Shown here: one piece after another, positions 45,986 to 58,269 of the stretch
Numbering within the stretch: the first letter of the stretch is position 1
Layout of the letters: every line of letters begins with the position of its first letter
NCBI GenBank assembly: GCA_050084985.1
Contig: JBITNC010000001.1
Span: 126,790,001-126,854,000 of the forward strand
From: Nageia nagi
Taxonomy: Eukaryota; Pinophyta
Length of the DNA stretch: 64,000 nucleotides
Direction: 5' to 3'
The notes under the pieces: generated by a model
Told to the model about the DNA's origin: nothing
Databases searched by the model: none
Seen by the model: only the letters and a program-made list of their open reading frames with translations
Program-made: the position numbers and the translations under genes

Positions 45986-46675
45986 TATATGCTACAATCC
46001 TAGTCTCTCCTAGAATCACTATTTCTCTAAGCTCTAACTCTCAGTTAGCTAATGCTATAGCTTACAGGTAATTAATTGGTAGTCTTTTGTATTTGACTAT
46101 ATCCAGTCTAGATATTACTTTTGAATGAATCTGATGGCATGATTCATGCAAAAACCATATGTTGAGCATATCAATGTTTTTAAGCAAATCTTGAGGTATG
46201 TTGCAGGGACTAAGGATCTTCTTTCAAGTATTCTAAGTTGCCCCATTTGTTCTCTTTGGATTCTCAAATTCTAATTATGGAGGAGATAAGATGATAGGAA
46301 ATCAAGCTCTATGTATGTGTTTAGCATTTAGGTGCTATCTCTTGGGCTTCTAAGAAGCAACCTACTATTTCTCTTTCCACCATAGAAGCTAAATATTGTG
46401 CCATGTCTGTTGTAGCCTAGGAAACCATTTGGCTAAGGCATCTTCTAAAAGAAATTGGGTATGAGCAAGGTGGCTCATCTTTGATTTCTTTAGATAATCA
46501 TTTGGCTATTTCTTTGGTTAAGAAACCTATGTTCCATAAAATAATAAAACATATAGAAATACATGCCTATTTTATCAAGGAGAAGGTTCTTGATGGCATG
46601 ATACACCTAGAGTATTATCCATCCACCTTAAACTCTACTGATTTATTCACCAAGCCCCTCCTAGAAGCTTAGTTT
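45986..46675 (+). pseudogene. RNase H of the copia element
   Basis: LIGSLLYLT-type sequence near 46070, AISWASKKQPTISLSTIEAK with YCAMS (near 46335-46410), then AISLVKKPMFHKIIKHIEIH, AYFIKEKV and STDLFTKPLLEA (46500-46672) give the normal copia C-terminus. Confidence 0.88.
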
Positions 46676-47420
46676 TGTAAGCTTAGGGATGTTATTGGTT
46701 GGTGAAGTTGCCCTTAATGGGAGTGAAGTTTGAATTCTTATGTTGATTTCATGTTGTGATGATAACTTCACCCCTAGGAGGATTTTTTGTGCTATATAGT
46801 GTTAATTTTGTTATACACCTTCATGATAAATTCGCTCTATGTGAGGAACTTGTATAAAATTTTAAAAGTAAAAAGATTGGCCAATCTAGCACTGTTAAAT
46901 TTTCCATGTGTGAGAAACTCTTATGTGTCTTTTGGTACTGTTCAATTATCCATATGTGAGGAACTCATATGTGCATGCTCTATTTTGTAATGATAATCAA
47001 CACATGTTTTATATATAGCAAGTGATTATGATTTTTTGGCATGGCATCTTCGTGATGACTTATAATGCACCATTTATCAATTTCATAATGGCATTTTAGT
47101 GATTCATATATCTTTTTGATATGAATATGTTGCATCTAACTAATCTTGTTATTTATGCTACTTATAACTTTAGGTTACTTACCTCAGGTATGCAGGCTCT
47201 TGAAAACTCTTCATGACTTCCAGTTAGATGACTACTTTATGTACATTAAAACTAGTTGTGGTTAATAATTGTATTTGGAAAAGTACTAAGTCTCAAACTA
47301 GATCTTTCTTAGTTCATAAATATGTAAAAAGTTTCTCATCTCCATTCTATCTATTTGGAGAAGAACGCTCTTACTTTCTCTCTTTCTTCTCTCTTATTTG
47401 CTCTATCCCACTATTGCATT
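46676..47420 (+). other. 3' non-coding region of the copia element
   Basis: Three imperfect direct repeats of the type ctatgtgaggaact / ccatgtgtgagaaact / ccatatgtgaggaact lie at about 46836, 46903 and 46950. No coding signal is seen. Confidence 0.55.
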
Positions 47421-47429
47421 AAGGGAGAG
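47421..47429 (+). other. Polypurine tract of the copia element
   Basis: The run aagggagag directly precedes the TG of the 3' LTR. Confidence 0.85.
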
Positions 47430-47926
47430 TGTTGGAATGTATAATGCATTATCTTAAGGTTATGTAATAATATTCTATGTAAGTTCACTAATACTTAAGG
47501 GTATCATTTGATACCTTAAGATTTAAGTGAATATGATAATGTTACTTGTCCTACACTCCATGTCATGAGCATGCCCCTTGGGCAAAAGGATGTGCATGTC
47601 ATGCTTTTGTACATTGGATAAAAAGGTGATATAAAGAGTGATTTTGGTCTATAAATATAAGGCTCCCTCTTTTTGATCACACACCAAGTGTGGAGTAAAT
47701 TATGCTATAGGATAGTGCTTAAGAGTTGAGATTAGGAGGATTGTAAGAGAGTTGTATTTGTGATTGAAGTAAAGATCTAGTTAGTGGATGTACTCCTAGT
47801 GGAGGAACCACTTACATATTGTGTTATTTTGTGATATTGCTTTGTGAGTTAGTTATATGTGTATTGTGATCTTACATGAGATCTTGTGGATATAGAGTTT
47901 GTTTAGTTTATAGTTCAACTCTCTCA
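47430..47926 (+). repeat. 3' LTR of the copia element
   Basis: It begins tgttggaatg and ends caactctctca, with its TATA box at about 47650. The TSD gaagc follows. Confidence 0.93.
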
Positions 47927-47931
47927 GAAGC

Positions 47932-49200
47932 AGTGTTAGGGGATTATGTTGCATAAAATAACCTTGAAAGGGTAGCACTTGGAAACTATTTTGTTGTGAT
48001 AATATATATAATTTTTGGCTTCATAACATACCCAATAAAGGAGAAAACAAAATAAGTTAGCATCATGATAAAATCCAAGGAAGGCAACCTTGAGGTTCCT
48101 AATCATTTGGATGTTGACAAGTTAATTTGTGTGGGAAGTCTTGGCGATTTTGCACAAAATAAAATAAAGGTATGGTCGATGGGATAACAATGTAAAACAA
48201 CTATAGAGAGGTATGGAAATAATCCTAACAATATTATACTAAATTTTCTTTTCCTTGTTTGGTTTGCAATAATAAGAAGTCATGAATAGATGAAATATGG
48301 AATAAAATTAATGCTTCACATACCCACATTATTTGATGAAAATAAGGCTACTTATAGAGATGCATTGCAAGTTGTATTTGGTAAAATGTATACCATGATT
48401 AGGAGGGAAAATTAGATCTTATCGCTCTACTCAATTTGTGAAAAGTAGTATGCAAAACTCCACCAAAGAGGTTGCTATATACGAATCATGATATTGTTAA
48501 TGAAGAAGAGTGATTTCAATCTACACTTGCAACAATTCATCACCTTTTGAGAAATTGAGGCCCCATGGATATATTGAGAAGAATTTTTTGATTAGAAAAC
48601 CCCTTGAAGGTAAAAATTTTATTCATCTCTTTTCAAGTTGTATAAGATTATTTTTATGATGCTTGAAACTATTTTGAAATCATGGATCAACATTATGTTT
48701 CCCTTATAAGGTATGATAGATGTTTTGACATCCATACATTGGTTACATTTAACAATGGTAAGAATGAAGATGATTTCATATTGAGCATGATCACGTTATT
48801 TGGTAAAAATAGGCTACACTTTTTAATTTGATTGATATATATATTGGGAGATGAAACAGGCTTCCTTATGGATTATTTTTATGGTCCAAGAAATAACAAT
48901 TAAAAATGATGATTTGCTAATTCTTAGGACTAATTTTTTAGTAGCCATTGGGATTACATTTGAGGAGACATATGGGTTTGTTTGGACTTGTTTAATAACT
49001 TACATTTGTGACTATCTTTTATAGATTGGAAAAATGAAGATACTTTCTTAGTTTTAGCAAATTGTAGAGATGTACCTTCAACTCTAGAACAACAATATGG
49101 GGTGGATTCTATGAAATTTATTATGGTAATTTCAATATTTGACATAACTACTACTAAAAACTTGATTTATAGAGCATTATATGGATAAGACCCTAACACT
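47932..49200 (+). pseudogene. Unrecognised decayed reading frame, right part
   Basis: It continues the frame cut by the copia insertion: LERVALGNYFVVIIYIIFGF, IKSKEGNLEVPNHLDVDKLI, CVGSLGDFAQNKIKVWSMG, then ILNFLFLVWFAIIRSHE and HIPTLFDENKATYRDALQVV, with interspersed stops to about 49200. The composition suggests a former large protein, either a host gene or another mobile element, that I cannot name. Confidence 0.5.
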
Positions 49201-50001
49201 TATAAGTTAAGGAACATTATTGCTGAAAATATCAACCATTCATTTCTAGACTCACTTCTCATGTTCCTTCTCATTGATTTACTCATTACTAATGTCAGAT
49301 TTGCTCACTTAGAATATGTTGGAGGACTAAGTTTAGATGATACTAAGAGGTTTGGACAATCTTTTTATACTAATATACATGTGAAATAAGACTTATTTCA
49401 TATAAAATTAGATTTTTTGTACTTAGTTTGTGGATAATTAGAGGCTTAGGATAGTTTGGGAACAGCCTTGAAGAGTTTTTCCATGGATGGTATCTAGTTA
49501 TTGTATTATTCTTTGGCTCCATTATGGTTTTTAATGGATTTGGGGGTTGTTATTTCATGTTACTAACAATAATAATGATAAATAAGCATGGTAAGTAGTT
49601 GAGCTTCCTAGGAGATGCCCCAAATCCCACTCCACTCCCCAATGAAGATAAAGCTTCATTTTTCTAACATGCTTATTTCCTTTTTACATGATTGAGGATT
49701 CTTGTACACCATTGATGATTGGATTGATAAGACCAACTAGCCTTACTTCCATGAGATATGTAGATATGAACTAGTTTGGTATGAGTTTTAGCACCTCATT
49801 GATGATACCATTACTTGACTTGCTCATCATTGACATTCAAGGGGAGGAGGCACAATTTTGGTATCATGACTTCTTGGTCAAAGTTTATTGGAGGTTGACT
49901 TAGGACCCAAGACTTGCATTCATTATCATTTGGATCAACCAAATGGTTTTGGGAGGATACATTAATTGGTTGAGGATAAGCAATTTTGGGAAGGATAGAC
50001 T
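49201..50001. other. No recognised feature
   Basis: The stretch is AT-rich. A few further frame fragments may extend the decayed ORF upstream of it; nothing is assignable. Confidence 0.4.
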
Positions 50002-50940
50002 TGTAATGTCCCCAATTTTGATAAACCTTGTTGAAGGCATAACTTTCTTCAAACATCTTGAATCATTGATTTATCATTTGAAATGGATGAAGAATATTTT
50101 TTCATTCATTTTGATATGTTACACAATATGGTTTTGTTAAGAAACAAGGAGATATTGCAAATTCAAGTTCACCCAAGAAACTATGATGCTAATATCCATC
50201 CCTATGAAGAGAGATGGTTAGGGGAAAAGTATTTTATTCCAAGTCAATCATGAGTTTAATTTTGGTAATTTTAAGGTAAAATTGCCTATAAAAAGAGGAA
50301 AATTTACCACTTAAGATCATCATAATTTGGCATTTGATATTTGATCTCTCGGAGTTGGGATTGCTCCCCTCTCTTCCATATATGGTATGGAGATGTTCCC
50401 TATCCTATAAGTGGTATATTCGCTATTATCTACTCTTGAATCTTACACCTTACTTTGGAGACACTCTTGCACTTGCACTAACAATTGGGAGCCCTTAAAA
50501 GCCTTGGCTAGCTCTCCTAGGCTCTAGGGAACTTTGTGCCAACCTTTGGGAACTTTGTTGTGCATTTTGGGAGTCTTGGACTATTCCCTAGAATTTGTTA
50601 CAGGCTTGATATAGACTTATACTTATTCTTGATTATTATTTATGATATTTGGCTCTCATATTGATTATTTTATGTGGATAAATGCTCTTCTACTACTATT
50701 GTACTATTGTCAATATTGATTCATTGCGAATATATGAGAATTAGAGTATTTGTTTTTGTATAACTCTATTACATAATAGATCTACAATTATACCTTAGTT
50801 TGGATGATTTTGTATGTTATAAGAGTATTATTACTATTACATATCAAATTTTGTTACTATTATGAGCATTTATAGTTTTTCCTAGATAATGAATGAATGT
50901 AGAATTGGTTTAATTAAATTTTGCATGTTTATATTAAGCC
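50002..50940 (+). repeat. Possible solo or truncated LTR
   Basis: The sequence starts tgtaatgtccccaattttg, a start shared by many plant LTRs, and has a TATA box (tataaaaag, 50287-50295) about 285 bases in. I found no partner copy, PBS, purine tract or TSD, so the right end is uncertain. Confidence 0.35.
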
Positions 50941-51062
50941 CTAGAAGGGTACATTACAGTTACACCACATGTGATGGGTAGGACTACCCACCAAGCAATT
51001 CGAACCTAGTACCTCCCAAAACCTAGCCATGCACTTAACTAGTATGATATCCCCTTGGGGAT
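50941..51062 (-). repeat. Possible SINE fragment (tRNA-like B box)
   Basis: On the minus strand tagttaagtgcatgg is followed about 30 bases later by aggttcgaattgc, resembling pol III A and B boxes, then cttggtgggtagtcctaccc. No poly(A) tail or TSD was found. Confidence 0.3.
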
Positions 51063-52839
51063 AATTATTGATCAGTTTAGTTATTTTCTAATAAAATTTG
51101 TAATTTTATATTCAAAAAATCAAGCTAATTAGATTTATCTAGTAAAATTTATGCTTGTTGCAAGTTAGCAATTTAGTAGGAATGAAAGGTTTTGTAAGAA
51201 TGGACCAACAAGGAACCAAGAGAGTGAAAATATTACCAATAGAAAATCAGAGGATAAAATTTTGAGTAAATATATGTTGGGTATGTGCATTATTTTGATA
51301 GTTATTTCTCATGATTTCAAATATTTTGAAGTTATTTTCAAGAAAATAAAGAAGTTATCAAAAAGTTGTAAGTTACAATAGTTAAAATTTTGGGTTAAAA
51401 CTTTAAAAAAAGTTCAGATTCATGTATGCATACTTTTTTTAGCCATGTTTATAAATTTTTTAAGAGCAATCAAGCTATTTTGGAAGAAATCATGAAAATA
51501 GTTAGAATTTAAAATTGTTACTAAAGTCATAATAAATAAAATTATCAATTTGCAAATATTATTAAATAAAGAATGTTATGATTTTATTCATGTTATGGCT
51601 AATGAGATGCATGAGTAATTATCATTCTTTTGATTTACATGAGTGATCTAGAATAAAATAAGGATGTGTTATTTTAATATGAATGATACTTTTATATACA
51701 CAAAATATTATTTTGGAATGGGGGCAAGATTTATTGTTATTTGTATGTTATGCTTGATCATAGTTTATTTTTCATAATTTACATGCCTAATCTTACAAAT
51801 GAGATTGTTATGTGATTCCAATATATAAATTAGAGGTACATGGTGGATGAAATTAAATAACCATTCAGTCATATGAAATAAATCATATTGGGGGCAAATA
51901 AGATATTCAATATTTCATCACTATGAATAGTAATTTGAGTTGGTATCAATTTAGTCTTAGATGTAGTTAGCTATGATAATTAAGTTAAGGGTAGTATGAT
52001 TTGGGTTCAGTTCAAAATTTATTAAAATATATCAAATATTTAGTGATAAATATAAGAAAGGATAATTACCTAAATTAAGGTTCAAACTTTTAGATAGATT
52101 TTTGTAGAAAACTTTGTATGTCAGTGTGGATTTAGATAGAAGTCAAAGATATTAGATAGGGTGCATAATATTACAAAATTATACAAATAAAAAATGGATA
52201 TCCAAATATTTAAAATTATAAAAAGCTAAGAATCAATCATAAATTCAAATATTATAGTTTTAGATAAGTCATCTTGCTTGGGGGAAACATTTAGAAAGTT
52301 TTTTCCTATTGGAGACCTAAAATAAGTCAATGAAAACTTTTATATAAAATTTTAGTATAAAATAGAAGAAATATATAATGATGTAATTATTTATTCTATT
52401 ATGATTCTTTATTATTCTTGATATTATGATGATTCTCAAGATTTTGTGAACATTCTTTTTTTCTTAGGGACTCAAAAGAATTCAAGGTGATGATCTTTGG
52501 TACTTGTTAGTAAGTACCTAGTTCTAGAATCTTTAGTAATGGGGTTGTAATGAGTTTATTTGAGGATATTTTTATTCTTTGAGAAAATATAAGAAATATA
52601 TGTTCCATCCTTGGTTATAGCATGTAATCAAGTGGTATGACTAGGTCCAATAGAGAATGGTCATGTAGAGACTATTGAATACAACTCATGAGAAGGAATG
52701 AGTTGCAATTTTGAATTATTTTGGCATTATTCACACCTCATTACATTCTTATAACAATCATATCCATAGATGTTCAATAATACCTCAATATAAGCAATTT
52801 CAAAGAAAATATTTTTATATTAAATTGACCTATATGCAT
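51063..52839. other. AT-rich stretch without recognised feature
   Basis: The composition is very AT-rich with no open frame or repeat boundary that I can support. Confidence 0.5.
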
Positions 52840-52879
52840 ACCTTCATAAGCTTGCTCCATGATTGAATTTGTTGAATGG

Positions 52880-53110
52880 GATTAAATACATCTTAAAAGA
52901 GCACCATAAAATGATATTTTGTAAAGTAAATATCTAATTATGATATTTTTAGAAGCCATATTTTTCAAGCTCATCCTAATTTTTTCATAATCACTAAGAA
53001 TATTCTTAGCCTTTAAATATTGAAAATATTTACATACCATATATACACAAGAATACATGTAGCTAAAATTAATGATCTTCAATAAATTTTTCAACAAGAA
53101 ACTCATAAGA
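52880..53110 (-). pseudogene. Integrase N-terminus remnant
   Basis: The minus frame ends with RYLLYKISFYGALLRCI, matching the LYKRS-x-G-x-LLRC segment that opens plant Ty3/gypsy integrases. Nothing recognisable as integrase core follows to the left. Confidence 0.55.
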
Positions 53111-53189
53111 GGGCTTAGTTAAATTCTTGATGGTGAATAGTTTCTTCATCTCCAATCTTGATTAGAGCCAATAAAATTGTACTAGCCAT

Positions 53190-53600
53190 TACATCTACAT
53201 ACATGTTATTTATTGGAATGTTCTCTATTTCTCATCCTTGAAACTGCAACAACAAAGGTGATACCATCTTCTTGAATGGTAATAGCTTCTCATCATTTGT
53301 GTTGTATTTATCATTTACTTGATTTATGATCAATTAGAAATCTCCATAAAATTTAATCCATCTCACCTTTAGTAAGACCGTAGCCTTTGACACTAAGATC
53401 AATGCTTCATACTTAACCATATGTTAAAGCATTCAAAATTTAATCTATATGACATAAGAATAATATCACGATAGGAGTTGATAAGTACTATTCCTAACCA
53501 TACTTTGTTTACATAATTTGACCCATCAAAATATAGCGTCCACTCATCATCATTTGAGAATCTAATGAAAACATTTATGTACTCTTCTTTAGGAGTTGTA
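53190..53600 (-). pseudogene. Archaeal-type RNase H remnant
   Basis: The minus strand near 53570-53530 reads NDDEWTLYFDGSNYVNKVW, then LGIVLINSYRDIILMSYRLN, then FECFN. This is the start of the second RNase H with its catalytic Asp in FDGS. Later motifs are degraded. Confidence 0.75.
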
Positions 53601-54240
53601 TGTTAGCTTACCACTTGCGTACCACCATACAAAACTAGTTATCCATTATTTGCATATTCATCTATAAATGCTTCATGCGATTGAGAATCATTTTGCCTAG
53701 GATGTTGAGCTATGAAATTTGTGATTGCTTGTCCTTAATAACTTTTCGTATAACAAATACAAGATCAAATTCTTGCAATAAAATCACCTATTTTATAGCT
53801 CTTCTAGATAAATGAGGCTTGTACATTAGGTACCTAAGAGGGTCTACCTAAGATATCATATTAATTAGTATTCTCCACTATGTAAGCTTCAAATTTTCCA
53901 TTGTAAAGAAAAACTTCTCTATATGTTTTTATTTATCTCATAAGTAAGCAATATTTTATTAATCTAATATATTCCTCTTTCTCTATTTTCATTATCTCTT
54001 TGGAAAAGTGTTACCTTCAAAGCTATTAAGGTAGTTAATACATAAAGCAAAAGAGGCTTTTCATTACTAAGAGGAGCTTATATGGGAGCATTAATAAGAT
54101 ACATCTTTAAGTATTCAAATTCTTTTTGATATTTCTAATCCCAAATGAACTTTCATATTTCTTTAACAAATGAGACAAAGGGATTGTTCTATAAACTAAT
54201 TGAGAAATTAATCTTCTAACTGATTGAATCTTTCCTTAGA
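53601..54240 (-). pseudogene. RNase H remnant
   Basis: Degraded minus-strand pieces such as LSNEKPLLLYVLTT (near 54050) and AITNFIAQHPRQNDSQ (near 53700) correspond to the start and the AI-x-DFLAxHP-type end of the first Tat RNase H. Confidence 0.6.
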
Positions 54241-54925
54241 GACTTCTTAAATCCTTCAAGGCTTTTAGGGGATACATTTCTTAAATGGATTTCACTTTCT
54301 TAAGATCTAGCTCAATTCTTATCCTTGAAACAATAAAGCTGAGCAACTTATTAACAAATATACCAAATGCACATTTGGATGGATTTAACCTCAACTTATA
54401 CTTTCTCAATCATTCAAAAATCTCTACCAAATCAGCAATATGATATTCTTTCTTCTTAGACTTGGCCAAAATATAATCTACATATATCTCCACAAATTTA
54501 TGAATCAAATCATGAAACATCGATATCATGGCTCTTCGATATGTATCTCCTACATTCTTTAAACCAAAAGGCATCACCATAGGTTATTTTTTATTATCAT
54601 CTTTGTTGATTCTAATTTGATTATAGGTGGAAAATCCATCCATGAAAGATAAAATCTTATGGTCATCTATTAGGGAGTGGAAAATTATCTTAAAAGCATA
54701 AGCTTTATTGATATACCTAAAGTATGTGCAACATCTTATCTCTCTATTGGGATTTGTTGCAAAAATAATATTTGACCTCCATGGAGAGGAATCGATTGGC
54801 CCAATAAACCATGATTTCAAATACTTATCAATCTTCTTCTTTACTAATAAGGACCATCTTAAATGTATCTTTCTAGGCTTTTGAGCTACAAGCTTAGTAT
54901 TATCTTTAACAACCAAACTATGAGT
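54241..54925 (-). pseudogene. Reverse transcriptase remnant, YVDY in place of YVDD
   Basis: The minus frame 54916-54584 reads KKKIDKYLKSWFIGPIDSSP, CTYFRYINKAYAFK, ILSFMDGFSTYNQIRINKDD. After a frame change, FVEIYVDYILAKSKKKEYH (near 54480) shows the catalytic YVDD changed to YVDY, so the enzyme is dead. CAFGIFVNKLLSFIVSR follows. Confidence 0.88.
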
Positions 54926-55799
54926 GACAAAATTAAGATCTAACCTAAATATATCATCATATGATCAAGCAAAACAAATTGAATGGTCACATAGAACTTT
55001 AAAATATATTCTTCTTTCATTTTCATCAAGCCATACTCCTACCTTAGCCATCATTTTTAGACCAATTTGAAATATATACATCAATGCTTCATTTAGAAAA
55101 GATATCTCATCACTTAATTTGGTTGTAATAGGCAACACTCCCAACCATGTTATGTCCTATAAGGTGCTTGATTTAGCTTAAAAATATGCATGAGAACTCA
55201 AAGAAAATTATACTACTCTTTTCTCACTTGATTTAAGAAATTTAGTTTTTTCACCTATAAATTCAAGGATGGAATCATCATCTCTGATGATATCAAGTGA
55301 AATTGGCTCATTGTTGTCTAGAAAACATCCTAACCCATCCACAATTTGAATCATACATATTGAATCAAACATGTCATCCAAGGAAGGCTCATTTATTTTA
55401 ACTTCTCCTAACTCTTTTTTAAGTTCCTTGGAAGATTCTTAAAAATTAAGACCTGTTGTTCTTTTAATATACCCTAAATCTTGAGAAAATTATGGCATAC
55501 CTTACTTATATTTTTTTAATATTTTATTCTTACAATTGCATCTCTTCAAATAATTATTTAGGAAATCATTTTTCATATTTACCCCTTTGAGATGCAAGCT
55601 TACTCTATCCTTCATAGCTCCCATTATTGATGATTCATCTTTTGATGATTTGTCTTCTTTGGAATTGATTCTTCACACTACTCACGAAACAGAATATTCA
55701 CATCTATGGATGAATCATCATTCTCGGTATTCTCCATATATTGACATGTCATGGTGTGTTAGCATACCACTTCCGATAGAGGATGATCCAAATCCTTTA
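54926..55799 (-). other. Degraded protease-RT linker
   Basis: The minus strand contains only short fragments between stops; no domain is identified. The + frame at 55587-55835 is a shadow. Confidence 0.45.
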
Positions 55800-56220
55800 A
55801 ACTCTATAGAATATCCATGTCATCGAATCTATTGATGCCTAAATGTATTTCCTTAACTAGATCTAATTCTTTTATTTTTGTTTCATACTCAATTTCTAAT
55901 TCGGTAATAGGAACTGCATTACTTTCAACAACATGAACAAAATTAAATGGTTTTTCATCAGCTTTAATAGTAATAGTTTCCCCTTCATGTTCAAATTTTA
56001 AACACCTATGCAATGTGAATAAAATAACTTTCATATCATGCAACCAAGGCCTACACAACAACAAATTATATGGAAAATTATTTTGAAAGACATAGCACTC
56101 AATATTAACTATTTTGGGTCCTTCTTCTATAGGTAATGTCACTACTTCCATACAAGAGTTTTCAACATTATCAAACCCTTTAATATTGATATTAGACCTT
56201 TGAATCCTATTGATCACTTA
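55800..56220 (-). pseudogene. Protease C-terminal part
   Basis: A 137-residue open minus frame reads NSCMEVVTLPIEEGPKIVNI, NFPYNLLLCRPWLHDMKVIL and LHRCLKFEHEGETITI. The LLxRPWLHxM...LH signature identifies the plant Tat retropepsin C-terminus. The active-site loop is upstream (near 56270, DPRSNVNFFPLL-like). Confidence 0.82.
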
Positions 56221-57269
56221 GGGGACTTTTGCAAGGAGAGGAAAAAAATTCACATTAGACCTAGGATCAACAAAAACTCCCTTTATTTCTCTTTTATACA
56301 ATTTGACCTTGATATATAAGAAACCTACAAAGGTATTTATGATTACAGGCTAATCAGTGAATTCTTAAACCAAGATAATCAAAACAAGCTTGGCAATTTT
56401 ATTATACAAGTTAATTATATGAGAAATAATCATTCAAATACTTAATCATTTTTTCTTATTTTCTTAATTGAATAAATTTTGATAGGTCTTACAAACCTTT
56501 TGGGTTTAAAAGGATGATAAAAAACTTATCTTATCTTTTAATGCTAGATATTTATCTACAATTTTACTAAGAACTTTTTCATCATCAAAACTAATTATAT
56601 TTGCTTGGGCACAAGATTATAGCATATTTTAGAATATATTAACTGAAACATTGGCATCTACTTGAACCTTTTTCAAAGAATCCCATAAAGCATTCTTATA
56701 AGCATCAAAAATTCTTAATAAATCAAACAAAGTTATATTTGTTGAAGTGTTTCTAAGCTTAACATCATACTCACAAAGATCCTTAGGCAATTTTTATTAT
56801 TGTCTTCATGGTTGGATGAGTGGGTGCTTTAGGTCTTCCATGTTGTGCGTTAGCATGCAGATCTTCTGTAAAGAAGACATTCACATGTCCCTCAACCAGA
56901 ATCTAGTGCAGTTTGGCTTTCTCCTGCATGGGCTATTTTTCCTTCGTCCAACAACATTGGAAGCTCTTTTATAAAATGGTACATGCATTTTTCTTATGAC
57001 CATGAACTCTATGATGAATACACTAAGACTAATCATCATACCAATCAGGCTTTGGATCATTTTCACCTAATTCCCTTTGTGGAGTTGAATGAATCAACCC
57101 TTTCTCTCCATAATCTTGAAACATGATGTTAGATGCAATTGCCAACTTCAAACTATTATCTCTCGTAGCTTGCTTTAGATTCTCCTTCGGTTTTTCAACT
57201 ACATTCACTTGCTTATATTCTTTCTTAGGGTAACTCTTTTTATACCTAGAAGTGTTCTACAATAGTAAA
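56221..57269 (-). pseudogene. gag C-terminal part with Cys/His knuckle
   Basis: The minus strand at about 57250-57060 reads KKSYPKKEYKQVNVVEKPKE, then GLIHSTPQRELGENDPKPDW. Near 57030-56985 CIHHRVHGHKKNAC is the knuckle variant of Tat gag. Sequence between the knuckle and the protease is degraded. Confidence 0.75.
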
Positions 57270-57399
57270 CAAGGTAATACTTTTTTTAAATGATTGACAT
57301 TAAAAAACAATTAAATTAAATTAATAATAATATTTCAATCCACTATATTTAATTTTATGAAATTTTAATAATCAACCGACTATATGTAGTCATAGATTT

Positions 57400-57739
57400 T
57401 CATCTTCGTAGCACCTCGATCGTCTTGTGATGAGCAATATTAGGCACCAATGGATCATACCATAGGAGGACCTTGGACACTCTTAGGGGCATGTCCAAAC
57501 ACACGTTGTTCATATTGGATATTGGGATCATAGATCTGAAACCAAATCAGAAACCCATTACACAATAACTAATCAGAGGCATTTTGTTTTGTTGAATTAT
57601 ATGCCTACCGTGTAATTGGAAATGAAGAGTATTCATTCAGTCCTCCGTTGTATGGTCGAGGGCTTACATGGACCCATCCTCCAAATAAATTATCTACATA
57701 TTTTCTAAAGCATAGAGGACAGCTGACCAAACGCGTCAT
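57400..57739 (-). pseudogene. Spliced-looking ORF, unrecognised, CpG-retaining
   Basis: On the minus strand exon a (57739-57609) reads MTRLVSCPLCFRKYVDNLFG and GWVHVSPRPYNGGLNEYSSF. The donor is ACG|GTAGGC. A 73-bp intron ends with GATTTGGTTTCAG. Exon b (57535-57400) keeps the frame (MIPISNMNNVCLDM, then VSKVLLWYDPLVPNI) to a TGA. The total is exactly 267 bases. Just upstream, another open stretch (AKAWEIECAMLSYILSYKSK) ends at a consensus donor GTACGT near 57800. Unlike the surroundings, the block keeps many CpGs. The protein family is unknown to me; it could be part of a gene fragment carried by a transposon. Confidence 0.4.
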
Positions 57740-57905
57740 AGTCAATATTGAATTAAATTAAATTAGGGATGAGTTGCATTTGCAGTTTACATACGTACCA
57801 ATATAACAGATGTCCATGTCATGTTGTATTTTGGATTTGTAAGATAAGATATAAGACAGCATGGCACACTCTATTTCCCAAGCCTTGGCCGAACTGATGA
57901 TTTAA

Positions 57906-58083
57906 TATTACAAATGTTAATTGAATAGAAGCCAGAATTAAAACAGAATTAGGTTTAAATTTTGGAAGTAAAAGGTAGAGGTGGTAGATTGAGATAGTAG
58001 ATTGATGAGATCTTATTTGATATTTTCAACCTTTAACCTTAAAAGAATATTACAAATGTTAATTGAATAGAAGCCAGAATTAT
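57906..58083 (+). repeat. 36-bp direct repeat pair
   Basis: The phrase atattacaaatgttaattg followed by aatagaagccagaatta occurs at about 57906-57941 and 58048-58083, 142 bases apart. Confidence 0.8.
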
Positions 58084-58269
58084 ATTAACAATTTGAGAGA
58101 TTACCGATTGAAGAAATTTGCATTCTTACACCGTCTTTTATTTGGGAGATAATTTATATCGTTTTTATTGATCATCAGATGTTAATAAAGATAAATTTGA
58201 ATTTAAGAATGTTATTTATAATCTAGATATTATATTTGTATATTAATTATAATTAGTTTAAATATTTTA

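Larger units (their letters stand above)
39390..47926 (+). mobile_element. Ty1/copia LTR retrotransposon
   Basis: LTRs 39390-39888 and 47430-47926 flank gag, protease, integrase, RT and RNase H in copia order (INT before RT). The perfect TSD gaagc (39385-39389, 47927-47931), an initiator-Met PBS and a purine tract fix the boundaries. The polyprotein is broken by many stops. Confidence 0.95.
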
